From Tausonia pullulans (lineage: Eukaryota; Basidiomycota; Tremellomycetes; Cystofilobasidiales; Mrakiaceae), in the NCBI GenBank assembly GCA_951802195.1, contig OX637622.1:1302001-1366000 (forward strand): a DNA stretch of 64,000 nucleotides, in the 5' to 3' direction. Positions 46,701 to 57,614 of this stretch are shown one piece after another. The notes under the pieces were generated by a model. It was not told the DNA's origin and ran no database searches. It was given only the letters and a program-made list of their open reading frames with translations. The position numbers and the translations under genes were made by a program. The stretch's first letter is position 1. The number at the start of each line of letters is the position of its first letter.

Positions 46701-48150
46701 GTTGGCCGACGACGCCGGCGATTGCGGCGGAAGCACGATGGGTCGGTTCGGAAGGGGATTGAGTGCTCCAGGAGAGGTAAGGTAGGAGATCTCTTGGAGG
46801 CATCTGGAGGGGCGAGAAGCAGACCGATCGCGGTTAGAACTCTGAGGATGATAAGCCTGCAAGTCCAAGGGTGATGACGTACTGCTTGAGGTAATCCCGG
46901 CTCCGTTGGCGGCTCTTGGGGTCGCGTCCTGCGGCAGCAACGCCGATCTTCCATGCAGGGATGGGGGCAGGACCTGTAGGAGCCGCTTGAGGAGCGGTCT
47001 GGGAACCAACGGAGGTGCCGTTGGCCAGCGCAACCGCGGGTTTCGTCGATGACGCTGGACGAGGCGTCATCAGTGAGCGAACGAAGCCTTACTTCGGACG
47101 TGTGAATGCTTGCAACTCACCACCCTCGTCGCTGCTGCTACCTCCCTCACTGGTGGTGCTGGCGCCGTCCTTGATGTCGGCTCCCTCGGCCTGCAGGGAG
47201 CTGAGCTTGCTTGGAGGGATGGCCGCGGGGCCGGAGGACGCGTTCGGGTTCCCAGAGGCGGTTTGCTTGGCCCTGTAGCGAACAAACATGTTCCAAGGTT
47301 CAGCCCTAGTCAAAAAGGATGCAGCTTCTTTCTTCGCTCGTATGAAAAGAACGAGCGAAGCCAGACGACGACGTCGGACATGAAGGGCGGACAATCAAGG
47401 CGGACGGACCTCTCCTGCCGAAGGGCGAACTCGAGCATCTTGACCCGCCGAGAGAGGTCCAGCTTGAGGTTGTCCGCCGAGCGGCGTTCACCCTCGAGGA
47501 GCGCTATTCGGGCCTAAGGCGAAGCAAGGGATAAAGTAGATGTTAGACGAGCGGAACGGCCGTAAGAGTATGTCTCGCGGGGGGGGGGTTAAGGAGCAGG
47601 AGCCCGGCCCTCGTCGTCTTCGGTCGTCCTGCAGCCTGCAGCCTGTGAGAGCGACCCGGCGACAAGTGCGATGGCCTGAAGCCAGGCGCGAGAAAGACAC
47701 CACAGGCGGCGTCGTCCAAGCTAAGACGGCCTATCCAGTGGGCCAGTTCGACCGTAGAGCATCTCGCGTGACCATCGCGTGTCCAGGGTGGGGAGAGGGA
47801 AGCGAGGAAGGGTTGGAGGAGCCGCCTGCTTGGCTAACGCTCTCTTCACCTCGCTCTCTGGCCCAGTAGAGGCATCCCAGCTCCCTCGCTCGGTCGCTGC
47901 TCTCCTCTCAGCGAGCACGACTCACCCTCATCTCAGCCCGCTCGATCTCCCACTCATTGCGGTCCCGCTCCCAGCGGCGCCACTCAGTCTGGAGGAAATG
48001 GAGGACGCCCGCGAGCGTCATCCCGGCGTCGATGCCGTTGGACCCGCCAGGCTGGCCGGACTGCTGCTGGCTCAGCGGCTGCTGCTGGTGGGGCTGTTGG
48101 TGAAGCTGGTTCTGCTGCTGGAAGTGCTGCTGGGGTGGAGGGCCGGGCAT
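43772..48150 (-). CDS. Striatin, regulatory B''' subunit and scaffold of the STRIPAK complex
   Basis: Striatin tethers PP2A to GCK kinases and Mob in STRIPAK, which controls cell fusion, development and cell-cycle exit in fungi. Exons on the minus strand: 48150-47926, 47513-47410, 47272-47121, 47054-46883, 46803-45459, 45384-45342, 45222-45084, 45022-44903, 44834-44338, 44274-44167 and 44097-43772, giving 1076 aa. After a polyQ start comes the hallmark [22 protein letters not shown] with a coiled coil through [16 protein letters not shown], then [15 protein letters not shown] long acidic Glu/Gln linker (about residues 220-665) contains NED repeats. The WD40 part begins with [20 protein letters not shown] and includes [25 protein letters not shown] and a final [12 protein letters not shown] block. 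Only 198 bases separate it from ALG14, head to head. Confidence 0.95.
45552..45605 (-). repeat. Coding minisatellite, six 9-base units in striatin
   Basis: Six perfect tandem copies of GTTGTCCTC (plus strand) encode repeated Glu-Asp-Asn in the acidic linker of striatin. Being in multiples of nine, copy changes would keep the frame. Confidence 0.9.
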
Positions 48151-48348
48151 GCTGCCTGATGCGAGGGGAGCTTTCGGTCGAGGTGGTCAAAGGGAGCCTT
48201 CTCGCTCAACTCCAGTAGCACGAAGAGGGCGGCGGCGAGGGGCGGGAGGCGACGCGGGTCCAGGCACGCGCGCTGGCTGGCTGGCTGGTTGCAGGTGAGA
48301 GAGGACCCCGCGTTGTACCGAGTCGAGCGCACCTCCCAACGACGATGC
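48151..48348. promoter_or_regulatory. Divergent promoter, striatin and ALG14
   Basis: The interval between the diverging start codons is only 198 bases, so both core promoters and leaders must fit in it or overlap. A GCTGGCTGGCTGG direct repeat is present near 48270. No TATA box is evident. Confidence 0.5.
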
Positions 48349-49349
48349 ATGCTATCGCCACTTTTCCTCCTCCTTCTTGTCCCTCCACTACTAATCTGGC
48401 GACTCAAGGCCATCTTGCCGCCGACGCCGCCGTCGCGCCGGCGCCAGCCCGATGAGACCAGCGCGCTCGCTGTCTTCCTTGGCTCTGGTGCGTGTGTCCT
48501 TGCTCGCGATCGCCTGTCGCTTCTTTGGCCTGACATATTCCTTCCAAACAGGAGGGCACACGTACGAGTCCCTGGCTCTCGTGGGAAAGATGAACCCTGC
48601 GCGATACACACCCAGACTGTACATCTACTGCGAAGGCGACGTGATGAGCCTCAAGCGTGTGGCAGAACTCGAGGCGACCATCTCTGCGTCGTTGACACCT
48701 GTAAGCCGATCTACCTTCCCTACTTTTAAGATACCACTAGAAAGACGCTCATTGGCCTCCATGCATCAGGAGGACGCCGCCGCCACCAAATTCTCGACGC
48801 TCTCGCTCCCTCGTGCGCGACGCGTCGGCCAGCCCTTCATCTCATCAGGTTCGTGTCGTACCTTCGTCATCTCAATCCATCTCATGCAGTCCGTCCCACT
48901 TTAAATGCTGACACCCGCTTGTCACTCTCACATCACCTACCCAGTCTTCACGACCCTCAAGACCCTCCTCCACAGCCTGTACCTCTTCTTCCTCCTCCCC
49001 GCCGTACAAGGCGCGCCGTTCGCCGACCTTCTCCTCCTCAATGGACCAGGGACGGCGGTCCCCATCATCCTTGCCGTCACTTGTTCTCGGGTGAGGGCTC
49101 TTATTCGCACACACACTCTCTCTCCCCCTCTCTCCTTGACATCAGTTGACACTCGCCTCGCTCGCCAAGTTCTTCGGCCTCCCCTCCCCACGTATGATCT
49201 ACGTCGAGAGCTTCGCTCGAACCCGCAGCCTCAGCGCAACAGGCAAGCTCGTCCGGCCTCTCGTCGATCGATTCCTCGTTCAGTGGGAGGGGGCATTAGG
49301 GGAAGGGAAGAGGACGGGTCAGGGAGAGTACGTCGGGGTTGTGGTTTGA
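48349..49349 (+). CDS. ALG14: UDP-GlcNAc transferase membrane subunit Alg14
   Basis: Alg14 anchors Alg13 at the ER membrane; together they add the second GlcNAc to the dolichol-linked N-glycan precursor. Exons 48349-48487, 48552-48700, 48770-48848, 48945-49090 and 49146-49349 give 238 aa, close to the family length. An N-terminal membrane anchor (MLSPLFLLLLVPPLLIW) is followed by the LGSGGHTYES motif near residue 45, RYTPRLYIYCEGD, a hydrophobic segment (LHSLYLFFLLPAV) and LLLLNGPGTAVP, ending with RMIYVESFARTRSLSATG. The start is the first ATG giving the hydrophobic anchor. The C-terminal 25 residues after RFLVQW are a charged, glycine-rich tail that I could not match. Confidence 0.92.
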
Positions 49350-49642
49350 TCAGGAGGAGGAGGAGGCGGAGGAAGAGGAGGAAGATGATGGCGAACTTCG
49401 ATGAGTCTTGCTCGGCAGGCGCGTGAGAGGCGACAGGACATGAGTACGAGGTATAGCAAGGGTGGGTGTTCGAGGCATGTGCGAGAAGATAGAGACATGG
49501 TCGGTAGGATTACCAGGGAGATGAGTAGAGAAACATGGGAGCGAGGGAAAAAGGGGGAGACGTAGGACGGATGGGAGAGAGAGGGAGAACAGATCAAACT
49601 GTTTTGAGAGACAAGTATGGAAGATAGATGGAGGAAAAAAGT

Positions 49643-52600
49643 TCACCGCCGAGTCGCCCTCTTGTCGGCCGTGGCTTGCTGAAGCTGCTGAGTGGCCTTG
49701 GCACGAAGGTTGCGAAGGTCGTCCTCCTTGTTGGCGCCCTTGACGCGGTCGATAACAGCGAGGAGGGATTCGGTCGAGAGGAGCTCGTCTTGCGGGATGG
49801 CGTAAAGGTATTGCTGGACAAGGAGGTGTATAGAGGGGGGGATGGAGGAGCGAGTCAGAATCAGGCAGGAGCTGAAACCAGAGAGCACAATAATGGCTCA
49901 CCTTGACGTGTTCCCTGGTCTGGAGGGTCGCTGAGTCCATGAGACGGTGTCGTGAGGCGAGAAGGATGGCGAGAGCCGTTCTGAGCAAGAAGCTTCCTCC
50001 TATGAGGAGGCGAAGCGAAGAAAAGTGTCGTCAGGACGAGGGATATTCGACGGCTAACGTAAGGGACGAACCCTCCAGGAAGGCAATATCCCAGATCTTT
50101 AGGGCGGTCTGCCAAGGAAGGACGCCGATGCTGTGGGGATGGCGTCACGATCGACATCATCAGTTTGGATCTAGCTTGTGAGAGTGAGAGGACGACGTCG
50201 AGCGGACGCACAACATGGGCAAGACCCAACGGGAGAGGAGAGCCTCCATGTCTAGCTGGAGTTCGACCTGGATCAAGCGCGTCAGATCTACTGTGCCTTA
50301 GGAACTTCGAAAACCAATGAGGGCTCACCACGAGCCTGATGGCTAGCGGCTTGTCGACCGCCTCGAGCAGCTGAACGAGGACGATGGCCTCGATTGCAAG
50401 TTGATCTGGGGCATAGTACGACCTCAAGCCCATGTCGAAGACGCTCGCAATGAGCCAAAAGGCGTCTTCGGCAGGTGAGTGGAGTAAAAGCGTGCAGACG
50501 ATCGAGAGTATCTCGGGCCGGTACCGGACGGTCGAGTTGAACGCGAGGTAGGCAGTGAGGACACTTGTGAGGTCCTGGCGGCCAGTGTTGGGTTCTTGAG
50601 CCTCGAGATGTTCGGAAAAAGCCCTGGAAAGACGAGAGGACAGATGTCGCGGTCAGACAAAGTGTTCCGACCAACCGCGTAGTGGAAAGAGAGGGACACT
50701 CACTTGGCGATGTCCTCTTGCATGCGGCCCTCACTTGAGATCGAAGAGATGAGCACAAGCTGGTCGTATAGCTCCGGAAGCCTCCGTGCGCTAGCGTCCA
50801 AAAGGAACGTCCAGATGCGACCCCGAAGAGACGCTGGCAGGTCCTCACGGAGTAACTTGCGGACCCGCTTGTCCTTCCGCACGGCCGCCACGCGCTCGAT
50901 TGTAATAATGCTCAGCTGCAGGCAGAGACGGAGACCATTGTCAAAAGAGTTGGCGTGGCCGTGTATGCAAGAAAGGGACAAGACGTACCCATTTTTGCTC
51001 CAGCTCACGCGCGCGCTTCCCTCGGAGAGCGATAGCCTTCTCGTCAAGGACGGGCTCGCCATCCAACATGGAATCGGCGGGCGACGCATTCGTCCTTCCG
51101 CTGTCAGTCATCCTCCGCGATTCAGATGAGCCATTCCTGTTCAGAAAGACCCGCGAGCTCTTGCGACTCTCGAGCGAGGCCTTGCGAGCCAGAGGCTTGA
51201 GGAGCTCGAACTGAGGAGGGGCAAAGTTTTCAGCGAACACTCGTATCTGGCATGTCTCGAGAGCTCATTCACCTCAAGGCCACCCTCGTTGACCGTCTCG
51301 TCCTGAAAATCGCGCGAACTAACGGGCGCTGGGAGCGGGAGAGGGACCGGGCTTAGCTGGCTTTCTCCTCCTCCGGTCGAAGTGCTCTTCTTGAGCTTGG
51401 CCTGGCTCCGCTGAGGACGCAGCATGGGCGAGGCGGCCTTGGGCGTTCCAGCGGCGAGGGGTAAGGAGGACGAGGAGGCGGCCGCACCGGGAGTAGCTAG
51501 CGAGCTCGAAGATTCGCTCGGGTGCGAGGAGGACAAGGAAAGATCATCAAACGAGGCCGTGGTGGTTGTGGTTGACGTCATCGTCGAGCCACCCGTCCTA
51601 TGTGAGTCGCTCGTCGATGTTTGCCGGATGAGCCCAAAGGGAGAACCAGGGCCCGCCGCTGTCGCCGGCAGTGGGAGTTCTTGGATCCAAGACGGCTGAG
51701 GCTGAGGCCATTTCGTAGGAGTGGAGGGAGGAGACAGCCCTCGCGGGGGAGCCTCAGGTGCTGTTGGCGACGACAAAGGATATCTGTTCGTGGACCGCGA
51801 TAGGGTTGTGCTGGCCGAGGACGACGACGTAGGTCGACCTGAAGTTGGCATGCGCGCGGTCGTTTTTGGCTTTGAGGTCGACTGCGGCACGGCGTACGAA
51901 GGTTTCGAAGGAGCTGCTGGTATCGGAGAGGGCGCTGCAGCGGGAGTGCGCGCTCCGCCGAAGGAAGCCGAGCGAGCACGGAGCTTCTTGAAGAAGCCGC
52001 CCTCGTTCTTCTTTGTCTCAGGCTGTTGCGGAGGGACAGACGACGGCGGCTCGCGGATCACCGGGGAAAGGAGGGAGAAAGTGGAAGAAGAGCTTGGGAG
52101 CGGCGACTGACAGCTCGGCGGCGCACGAGAGGGGTGGAAGGGGTGATGAGGGGAGACAGGCGAGGAAGTAGCCGATGAGGGGGCTCCAGGCCGGGAGGTG
52201 AAAGGGAGGTTCGGGAGCGCAGGCGTGATCGAGGCTAGAAGCGAAGACATTGAGCGAGTGTCCATGGACTGGGGGAGCTGCGAAGGGACTGTCGGAGATG
52301 AAGGAGAAGACAGGGGGGAATGAATCTGTAATGGTGGCAGCCGAGAGCGCAAGGAGGACTGTTGGCTTCCAGGTTGCACGAACGAATCCATGCTAACTCG
52401 AGGCTGCTGATGTTGCTGCAGTGGCGGCGGCGACTGGCCGACTTTGAATGCGGAAGTGAGGGACGAACGGTAGTCGTGCGCCCCCGGAAGTGTGCTGAGA
52501 GTCGAGCCTGATGGCGCGGGCAGGGTGCGAGAACTTATGTTGTTGCTGTGCAGGAGAACAGATGGTGATCGGCTGCTTGAAGCATTATTAGAAGGACAAA

Positions 52601-55600
52601 CCAGTCAGTGGGTTGACGCTTGAAAAAAGAGACTGGAGACCACTCACCCGTCCCGCATGACCGGATAACCTAACTCCAGGGACTGCCCAGAGAAGCTCCT
52701 CGATCTCGGCCGCGGCTGGGGAAAGAAGCCCGGTCTCGGCTGAGCGAGCGGGGGAGAAGGCATTCCCGAGGACCCGCCATTGCTCATCCCTGGGGACGAT
52801 GGACCTGACCAGGCTGCAGGGTGACCACAGAAGGAAGCTGAGGGGCGCTCAAAGGGCGGATACGGACCCTCCATCTTGGGTGACGAGGGATTGAGACCGA
52901 AACCAAAGCCAAGGCCGAGCATGGGCGAAGGTGGCTGATATTGTCGTGATGACAAGGCCGCTCGAGACGAATAAGGCCCGTATGGTGTGTTCTGAACGCC
53001 ACCGGCCTGCCCGCCGCTGAGAAAGAACGAGACTGGTATCGGGCCAGATGCGGTGCGCAGGCTCGCCACACCCGTAGAGCCCTGGAAGTCAGCGTTGACA
53101 GCTGCGATTGAGCTGGCGCCGGAGCCAGAAAGAGCCGGCTCCGAATGATGGGGCTTCGGCGAGATGCCTACCGCCGTGGAGGCTAACGGGAGACCAGTAT
53201 CAACCTTTGGCGACGTGACGAGCTTGGGTGTCGCGGGGCCGGACTGTGTGAGCGTGGTGTCAATGATGAGAGGAATGGGAGCTTTGGATTGGTTGGCCGG
53301 CAACTCGATAGGCAGCCCGGCTAAGCGGGCAGGGGGAGTGGCGTCGACAGGTAAGGACGTGGTTGATGATGCACGAGGAGCGGTCATCGGAGCCTCTGCA
53401 CAGGCGTTGGCGGGAGAGTTTGGCGAGGTCTTTGTAGTCGTCGATCGCTCCGGGGGAGCAGGTGCAGTAGTAGCTGTCAGGGAAGTAGCAAGAGAGGGGG
53501 AAGGAGAGGATGCGTTGACTGAAGCAGTAACAGTCGCCTTCGATGACGCCGCCTCCATGGCAGCAGCTCGTTCCTGTCGAAGCCGGTCATGGAGATCACT
53601 CGCTAGGTTGCTCGACTTTAGCCTATCGAGACCCGGGTTTTGAGAAAGCTCTTGTCGGGCCATCCCCGGGTACAACGAGATCGTCGGCTTGCCGAGGTCC
53701 TCGTCTCCCTCTGTGGGCGAATGAAGTGCTGGCGCCGCCGAGGCCACGGGTGTCGAGGGCTCCGCGACTGGAGAGGAGAGAGATGCATGAAGAGGTGGAG
53801 GCGGGGGTGGTGGCGGCGGTGTAATCGGCGGGTCTACGTCGAGTACTCCGCTAAGCATAGCCAGGTTGAGCCCACTTGCCCTCCTCTGAGCCGCCATCGA
53901 CGCCCGTCGCTGGCCTGGCCCGCCTTCGCCCATCCCTGGCGGCGAAGGAGGCGCATACATCGAGGCACGAGAGTAGTCGGCAAAAATATCCCATCCGTCC
54001 TCATCGTAGCCCTCTTCGGTTCGGGAGGACAAAGCAAGCGAGGCGAAGCTCGAGGCTGACTGCGAGTGAGGTATACTGCTAGGATGTTGAAGCAGAGCTT
54101 TCAAAGGCGGCGTTGGAGGGAGGGAGGGAAGGGAGCCGGAGGCGTCCCAGTTCGTAGGGCTTTCTGTCGAGGAGATCGTCGAAACCGGGGTAGGCGAGGT
54201 GTCGTTGCGACGCATCGATGTGTCCGTGGCAGACGATGAATGAGCGGGGTGACCAGCGCTCGCGGGAGGCGTGGGAAGACTGTTCTCGGCCCCATTAACA
54301 GTTCGTCCGTTGTCCAACGAAGATGTCCTGTCACCCTGCGACTCAGATGGTGGGGGGAGCGGGAAGCTGGAGACTCCAAAAGAGGACTCTGACGAGGCCA
54401 CCGAGTGCAGGTCCGACTGGACGCCTGTGATCGTCAAATCTCCCAATCCTGGCTCTTCCCTCTCTTCCGCCATCGCCTCCTTAGGGAGGTCCTCCCCGTC
54501 CACATCCTCATCGTCGCGGTCGAATTCGAAGCTAGATCCCTCGGTCCTCAGTCCGCGGACGCCGTTGCCTTCTCCGTCCAGGGCGCGCAGCCGCCGATGC
54601 CGAACCTTTGTCCGTCCGAGGGCGTTGTCGAGATCGTCGCCGGAGAAGAAGGTCGACGATGTCGGAGAGGTCGCCGAGGACGTCGAGTGGGATGTTGGAG
54701 CGAGGGACGCCGGAGCCGGGGAGAGCGACACCCCGCGCCGCCCTGCCGATGAGGACGAGGAGGACGAAAGTGCTGCTGAACGCTCCTCGACGGCGAGAGT
54801 GGACTGCGATTCGGGTTCGAAGATCTCGGGCACAAAGCCGAACGCACCGGCTCCGGCTTCGGCTTCGGAACGAGACCAACGTGAAGTTTGTGGTTCTGCC
54901 ACGTTGTAGGCGAGGGATGGCGTGGAGGGTGACGCGTCCGAAGACACTGAGGCGTCGAAAAAAGGAACAGAGGGCGAGGGCAGCGCGTAGGCGAGTGAGG
55001 TTGTCGAGGATGCCTCGGAAGGCGCGTCGGGCGAGGGCAAGGAAGGCGAGATAAGACCCTCCGGAGCTTCCTGGTCCCTCTCCGAGCATAAACTCCCTCC
55101 GGTTAGCGGGAGGGAGATGGGTGGAGCCGTAGGCTTACCCGTCCAGTCCGCGCGTACGGTCGGAAGTACGCCTGGGGGCTCGAAGTGAAAGTGAGTGCTA
55201 TTGAACCGGCCGATGACGCCCTCGCAAAAGCCCTGAGACGTATGAAAAAACAGTCAAAGTTCAGCAATGGTGGGCGCAGAAGGAAGATGCACAAGCAAGG
55301 GGTGGGCTTGGGCGCGCCGAGATGAAGGAAAGCGCGCGCCTCGAAGGAAGAGCGGCTCGGTGTAGACACGCCGAGGAGACATCGAGCCCAGCGAACCTCG
55401 AGGGGGACTGAAGCATCTGGGCATAAAAAGAAGCGAGGGAGAACAACAATATATCTCCTCTTCCGCGCGAGAAGACCGAGAATGACTCGAGGAGACCGCC
55501 AAATGCGCGCGCCTGACTTCGACGCGACGGGAAGGCAGAGGCTAGACAAGAGTCCACGCGCGTCGAGGCCAGGGCGAGAGCGAGTCTGTCCGTGATCATG

Positions 55601-55887
55601 TGCGCGCCTCCGGACTCACGAGGTAGCACCCCTTGTGCTTATCTATGCACGCGAGAACGAGGACGACGTCCCCCTTGAGAAACATGAGCTCCTCCTGCGA
55701 GGCAGCCTCGTTGTCGCAGAGCGCCGTCCCTCTGGGGTTGCCGTCTGTTTGCAGCGGCGTCCGCCGAGGAGGACGTGGGAGGAACGCGCTGGCCATCAGC
55801 TGGAGGCACGAGGGATAACGGCGAGGATGCCGCTGGCCTACCTTGGTGGGCGAGAACAGTCCAGCGGGCGAGCATCGCTGGGTCCAT
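49643..55887 (-). CDS. SH3- and TBC-domain protein, apparent pseudo-RabGAP
   Basis: TBC proteins normally stimulate Rab GTP hydrolysis. Exons on the minus strand: 55887-55842, 55744-55620, 55232-55139, 55096-52648, 52572-51324, 51246-50989, 50915-50704, 50623-50329, 50267-50212, 50130-50072, 49999-49902 and 49813-49643, giving 1703 aa. An SH3 domain (about residues 20-65) shows the ALxDNEA start, EELMFLKGD and GFCEGVIGRF. About 1250 disordered Ser/Pro-rich residues follow. The TBC domain (about 1420-1640) has LRGRIWTFLLDA, then QEDIAKAF where IxxDxxR is expected, YRPE where YxQ is expected, AEDAFWLIASV and LKIWDIAFLEGG. Both catalytic finger residues therefore look replaced. Three joints are weaker: a 387-base intron inside SH3, a 42-base intron at 55097-55138, and the 51247-51323 intron. 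Confidence 0.82.
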
Positions 55888-57060
55888 CGAGCGAACGGAA
55901 AGGCGGCGACAGCCGGGCTTCCGAGAGGTAGAGGGAGAGGAGAGGGAAGGGACGGGGTCCGTGGAGAGGAGGTCAAGGCTGTTTTATCCAGCGCGCGACT
56001 GAGAACCAGGATGGGGACAGCAGTAGGCTGGGGAGAGACAGGCGACCGGGGAAGTTGGCAAGCGCGATCCAGCCTGAGGAGCGGGTATCCGGAGGAAGAG
56101 TAAAGAGGAAAGAGGAGAGGGTAGTGCGGAAAGGAGAAGGCGGCGGATTAGAGCGAGGAAAGGCGAACAGAGAAAGGGAGCGAGGGGGAGCGCTTGCGTG
56201 AGTGTCAAGCCGGCCGAAAGAAGCGTCTGTGGGAAGTACAGGGGAGGTGCGTCCGGTGGGATCCGGGCACAAGCAGGCGAAATGGGGCTTGCTGCGACGG
56301 TGGGCGTCAGAAAAAGAGGGGGACAAGACGGGAGAACGAAGGAGAAAGGGAGTCTAGAAGGGAAGAGACGCGGGGAGACAGAACAGAACGCGTCGCCCTT
56401 GTGCCCCACCGACGTCGCTCATTCGCCCCTGTCGTTCTTCTCCGATCTCCGCTGCCCTCCAGGAGCGGTGGTCCAACTTTGGCCGGTGTTGTCCACGGCT
56501 AATCCAGAGAGATCGCTTTTGCTGTCATCATCACGTCTCGTCTCAGCGAGAGAACAGCTGCGTGATTGAAACTCAGCATGTTTGCTCCACGAGAAAGAGT
56601 TTGAGCATACATTTTTGTGGCATCGCTGCCGTCTTCTTCGAGAACACCCGAACTAACGTCTTGAAGGCAAGAGTCAGCTGCCTTGCTTATAAGAAGGCTT
56701 GAGCGCGTGCATCGACCGCTCATCTCGAGATCGCGGGAAGAGTCTAAACGGGGTTCGGAAGTTTCGGCTTCCCTTATCTCGAGCGCGATGGTGACGTGCG
56801 AGTAAGATGGAGGGAATGTCGGATCCGGACGCCCTGTACAAAGTGAGAGGAGCCAGCATGCAACGTACCTGCGTCCGACCTGCAACTCACATCCGAACGA
56901 CAGGTCAGCCAATCCCACGCTCGGATGGCGGCAAGTCCGCCTTCAGACCGAACGTGACCGAACGGGACAGCTTGCCCTCGTTCGCAATGAACCATCACCC
57001 CCCCAACCCACTCCACACCGAATTCCTCTGTTCCCACCCAGATCGTCACATTCAGTCACC
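55888..57060. promoter_or_regulatory. Divergent region between the TBC and DUF427 genes
   Basis: About 1.2 kb. The first 500 bases are purine-rich on plus, matching a pyrimidine-rich leader for the minus-strand TBC gene. A 139-codon minus-strand frame at 56918-56499 has no recognisable product, no clear splice partners and mixed codon use; I treat it as chance. Confidence 0.4.
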
Positions 57061-57614
57061 ATGTATGTCATCCTCTACAACGGCGCCACGCTCGCCTCTG
57101 CCCCAGAATCGCAACTTCAACAGGTCGAAGGCAGTACGTCGATCTGGTTGCCCTCTCACTTGAGCTTGCAGCGTTGACATCGGTTCGTCTAGACTGGTAC
57201 TTTCCCAAGGCGTTCGTGAAGATGGCCAAGCTTGTACCGTCCTCGACGACGACCGTCTGCGGATGGAAGGGGTGCGCATACACTCACGCACGCTGCAGGT
57301 CAGCCTGCAGATCTGGCCTCTGACGCGTCCTCTTTACAGAACGGCCAGCTACTTTTCCATAGCCGATGGTGGACCGAAAGATGGTCAGCTGACATCGCCG
57401 GAATAGATAAGGAGCAAGCTTTCCACTGAATTCCCTGTCGTCTCCTAGTCGCCTGGGTCTATGAGGACCCCAAGCCGACGGCCGATCGCATCAAGGGATA
57501 TCTTGCTTTCTACGTGAACGGCAAGGTCCCTGGTGAGTATTATTTCCCCGAATGCTATGCTCCCCGATGCAGAGCTGACGAAGAGACTCAGGCCTCGAGT
57601 TGAAGAAGCTCTAA
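57061..57614 (+). CDS. DUF427-family small protein
   Basis: The family is widespread in bacteria and fungi and has no established function. Five exons, 57061-57133, 57193-57271, 57341-57384, 57449-57532 and 57592-57614, give exactly 100 aa. Family motifs are present in order: NWYFPKAFVKMAKL, STTTVCGWKGTASYFSIADG and AWVYEDPKPTADRIKGYLAFY. The protein is complete and of normal length. The last coding exon holds only 23 bases and one internal exon 44 bases, so more than 40 percent of the locus is intron. The start ATG follows a CACC context. It is transcribed away from the TBC gene. Confidence 0.9.

Noticed and set aside
51247-51323. A 26-base intron at 51247-51272 in the TBC gene
   Set aside because: Too short to be spliced; a 77-base intron with a GTTAGT donor at 51323 gives the same frame and normal size.
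55139-55744. The SH3 exons as a separate small gene
   Set aside because: The frame continues through 55096 into the long exon by a consensus GTAAGC donor and CTAAC branch point, and no stop ends the SH3 part; kept as one gene, with the weak joints noted.
56499-56918. 139-codon minus-strand frame upstream of the TBC gene
   Set aside because: No recognised domain, no neighbouring exons and no promoter context; likely chance in a promoter region.
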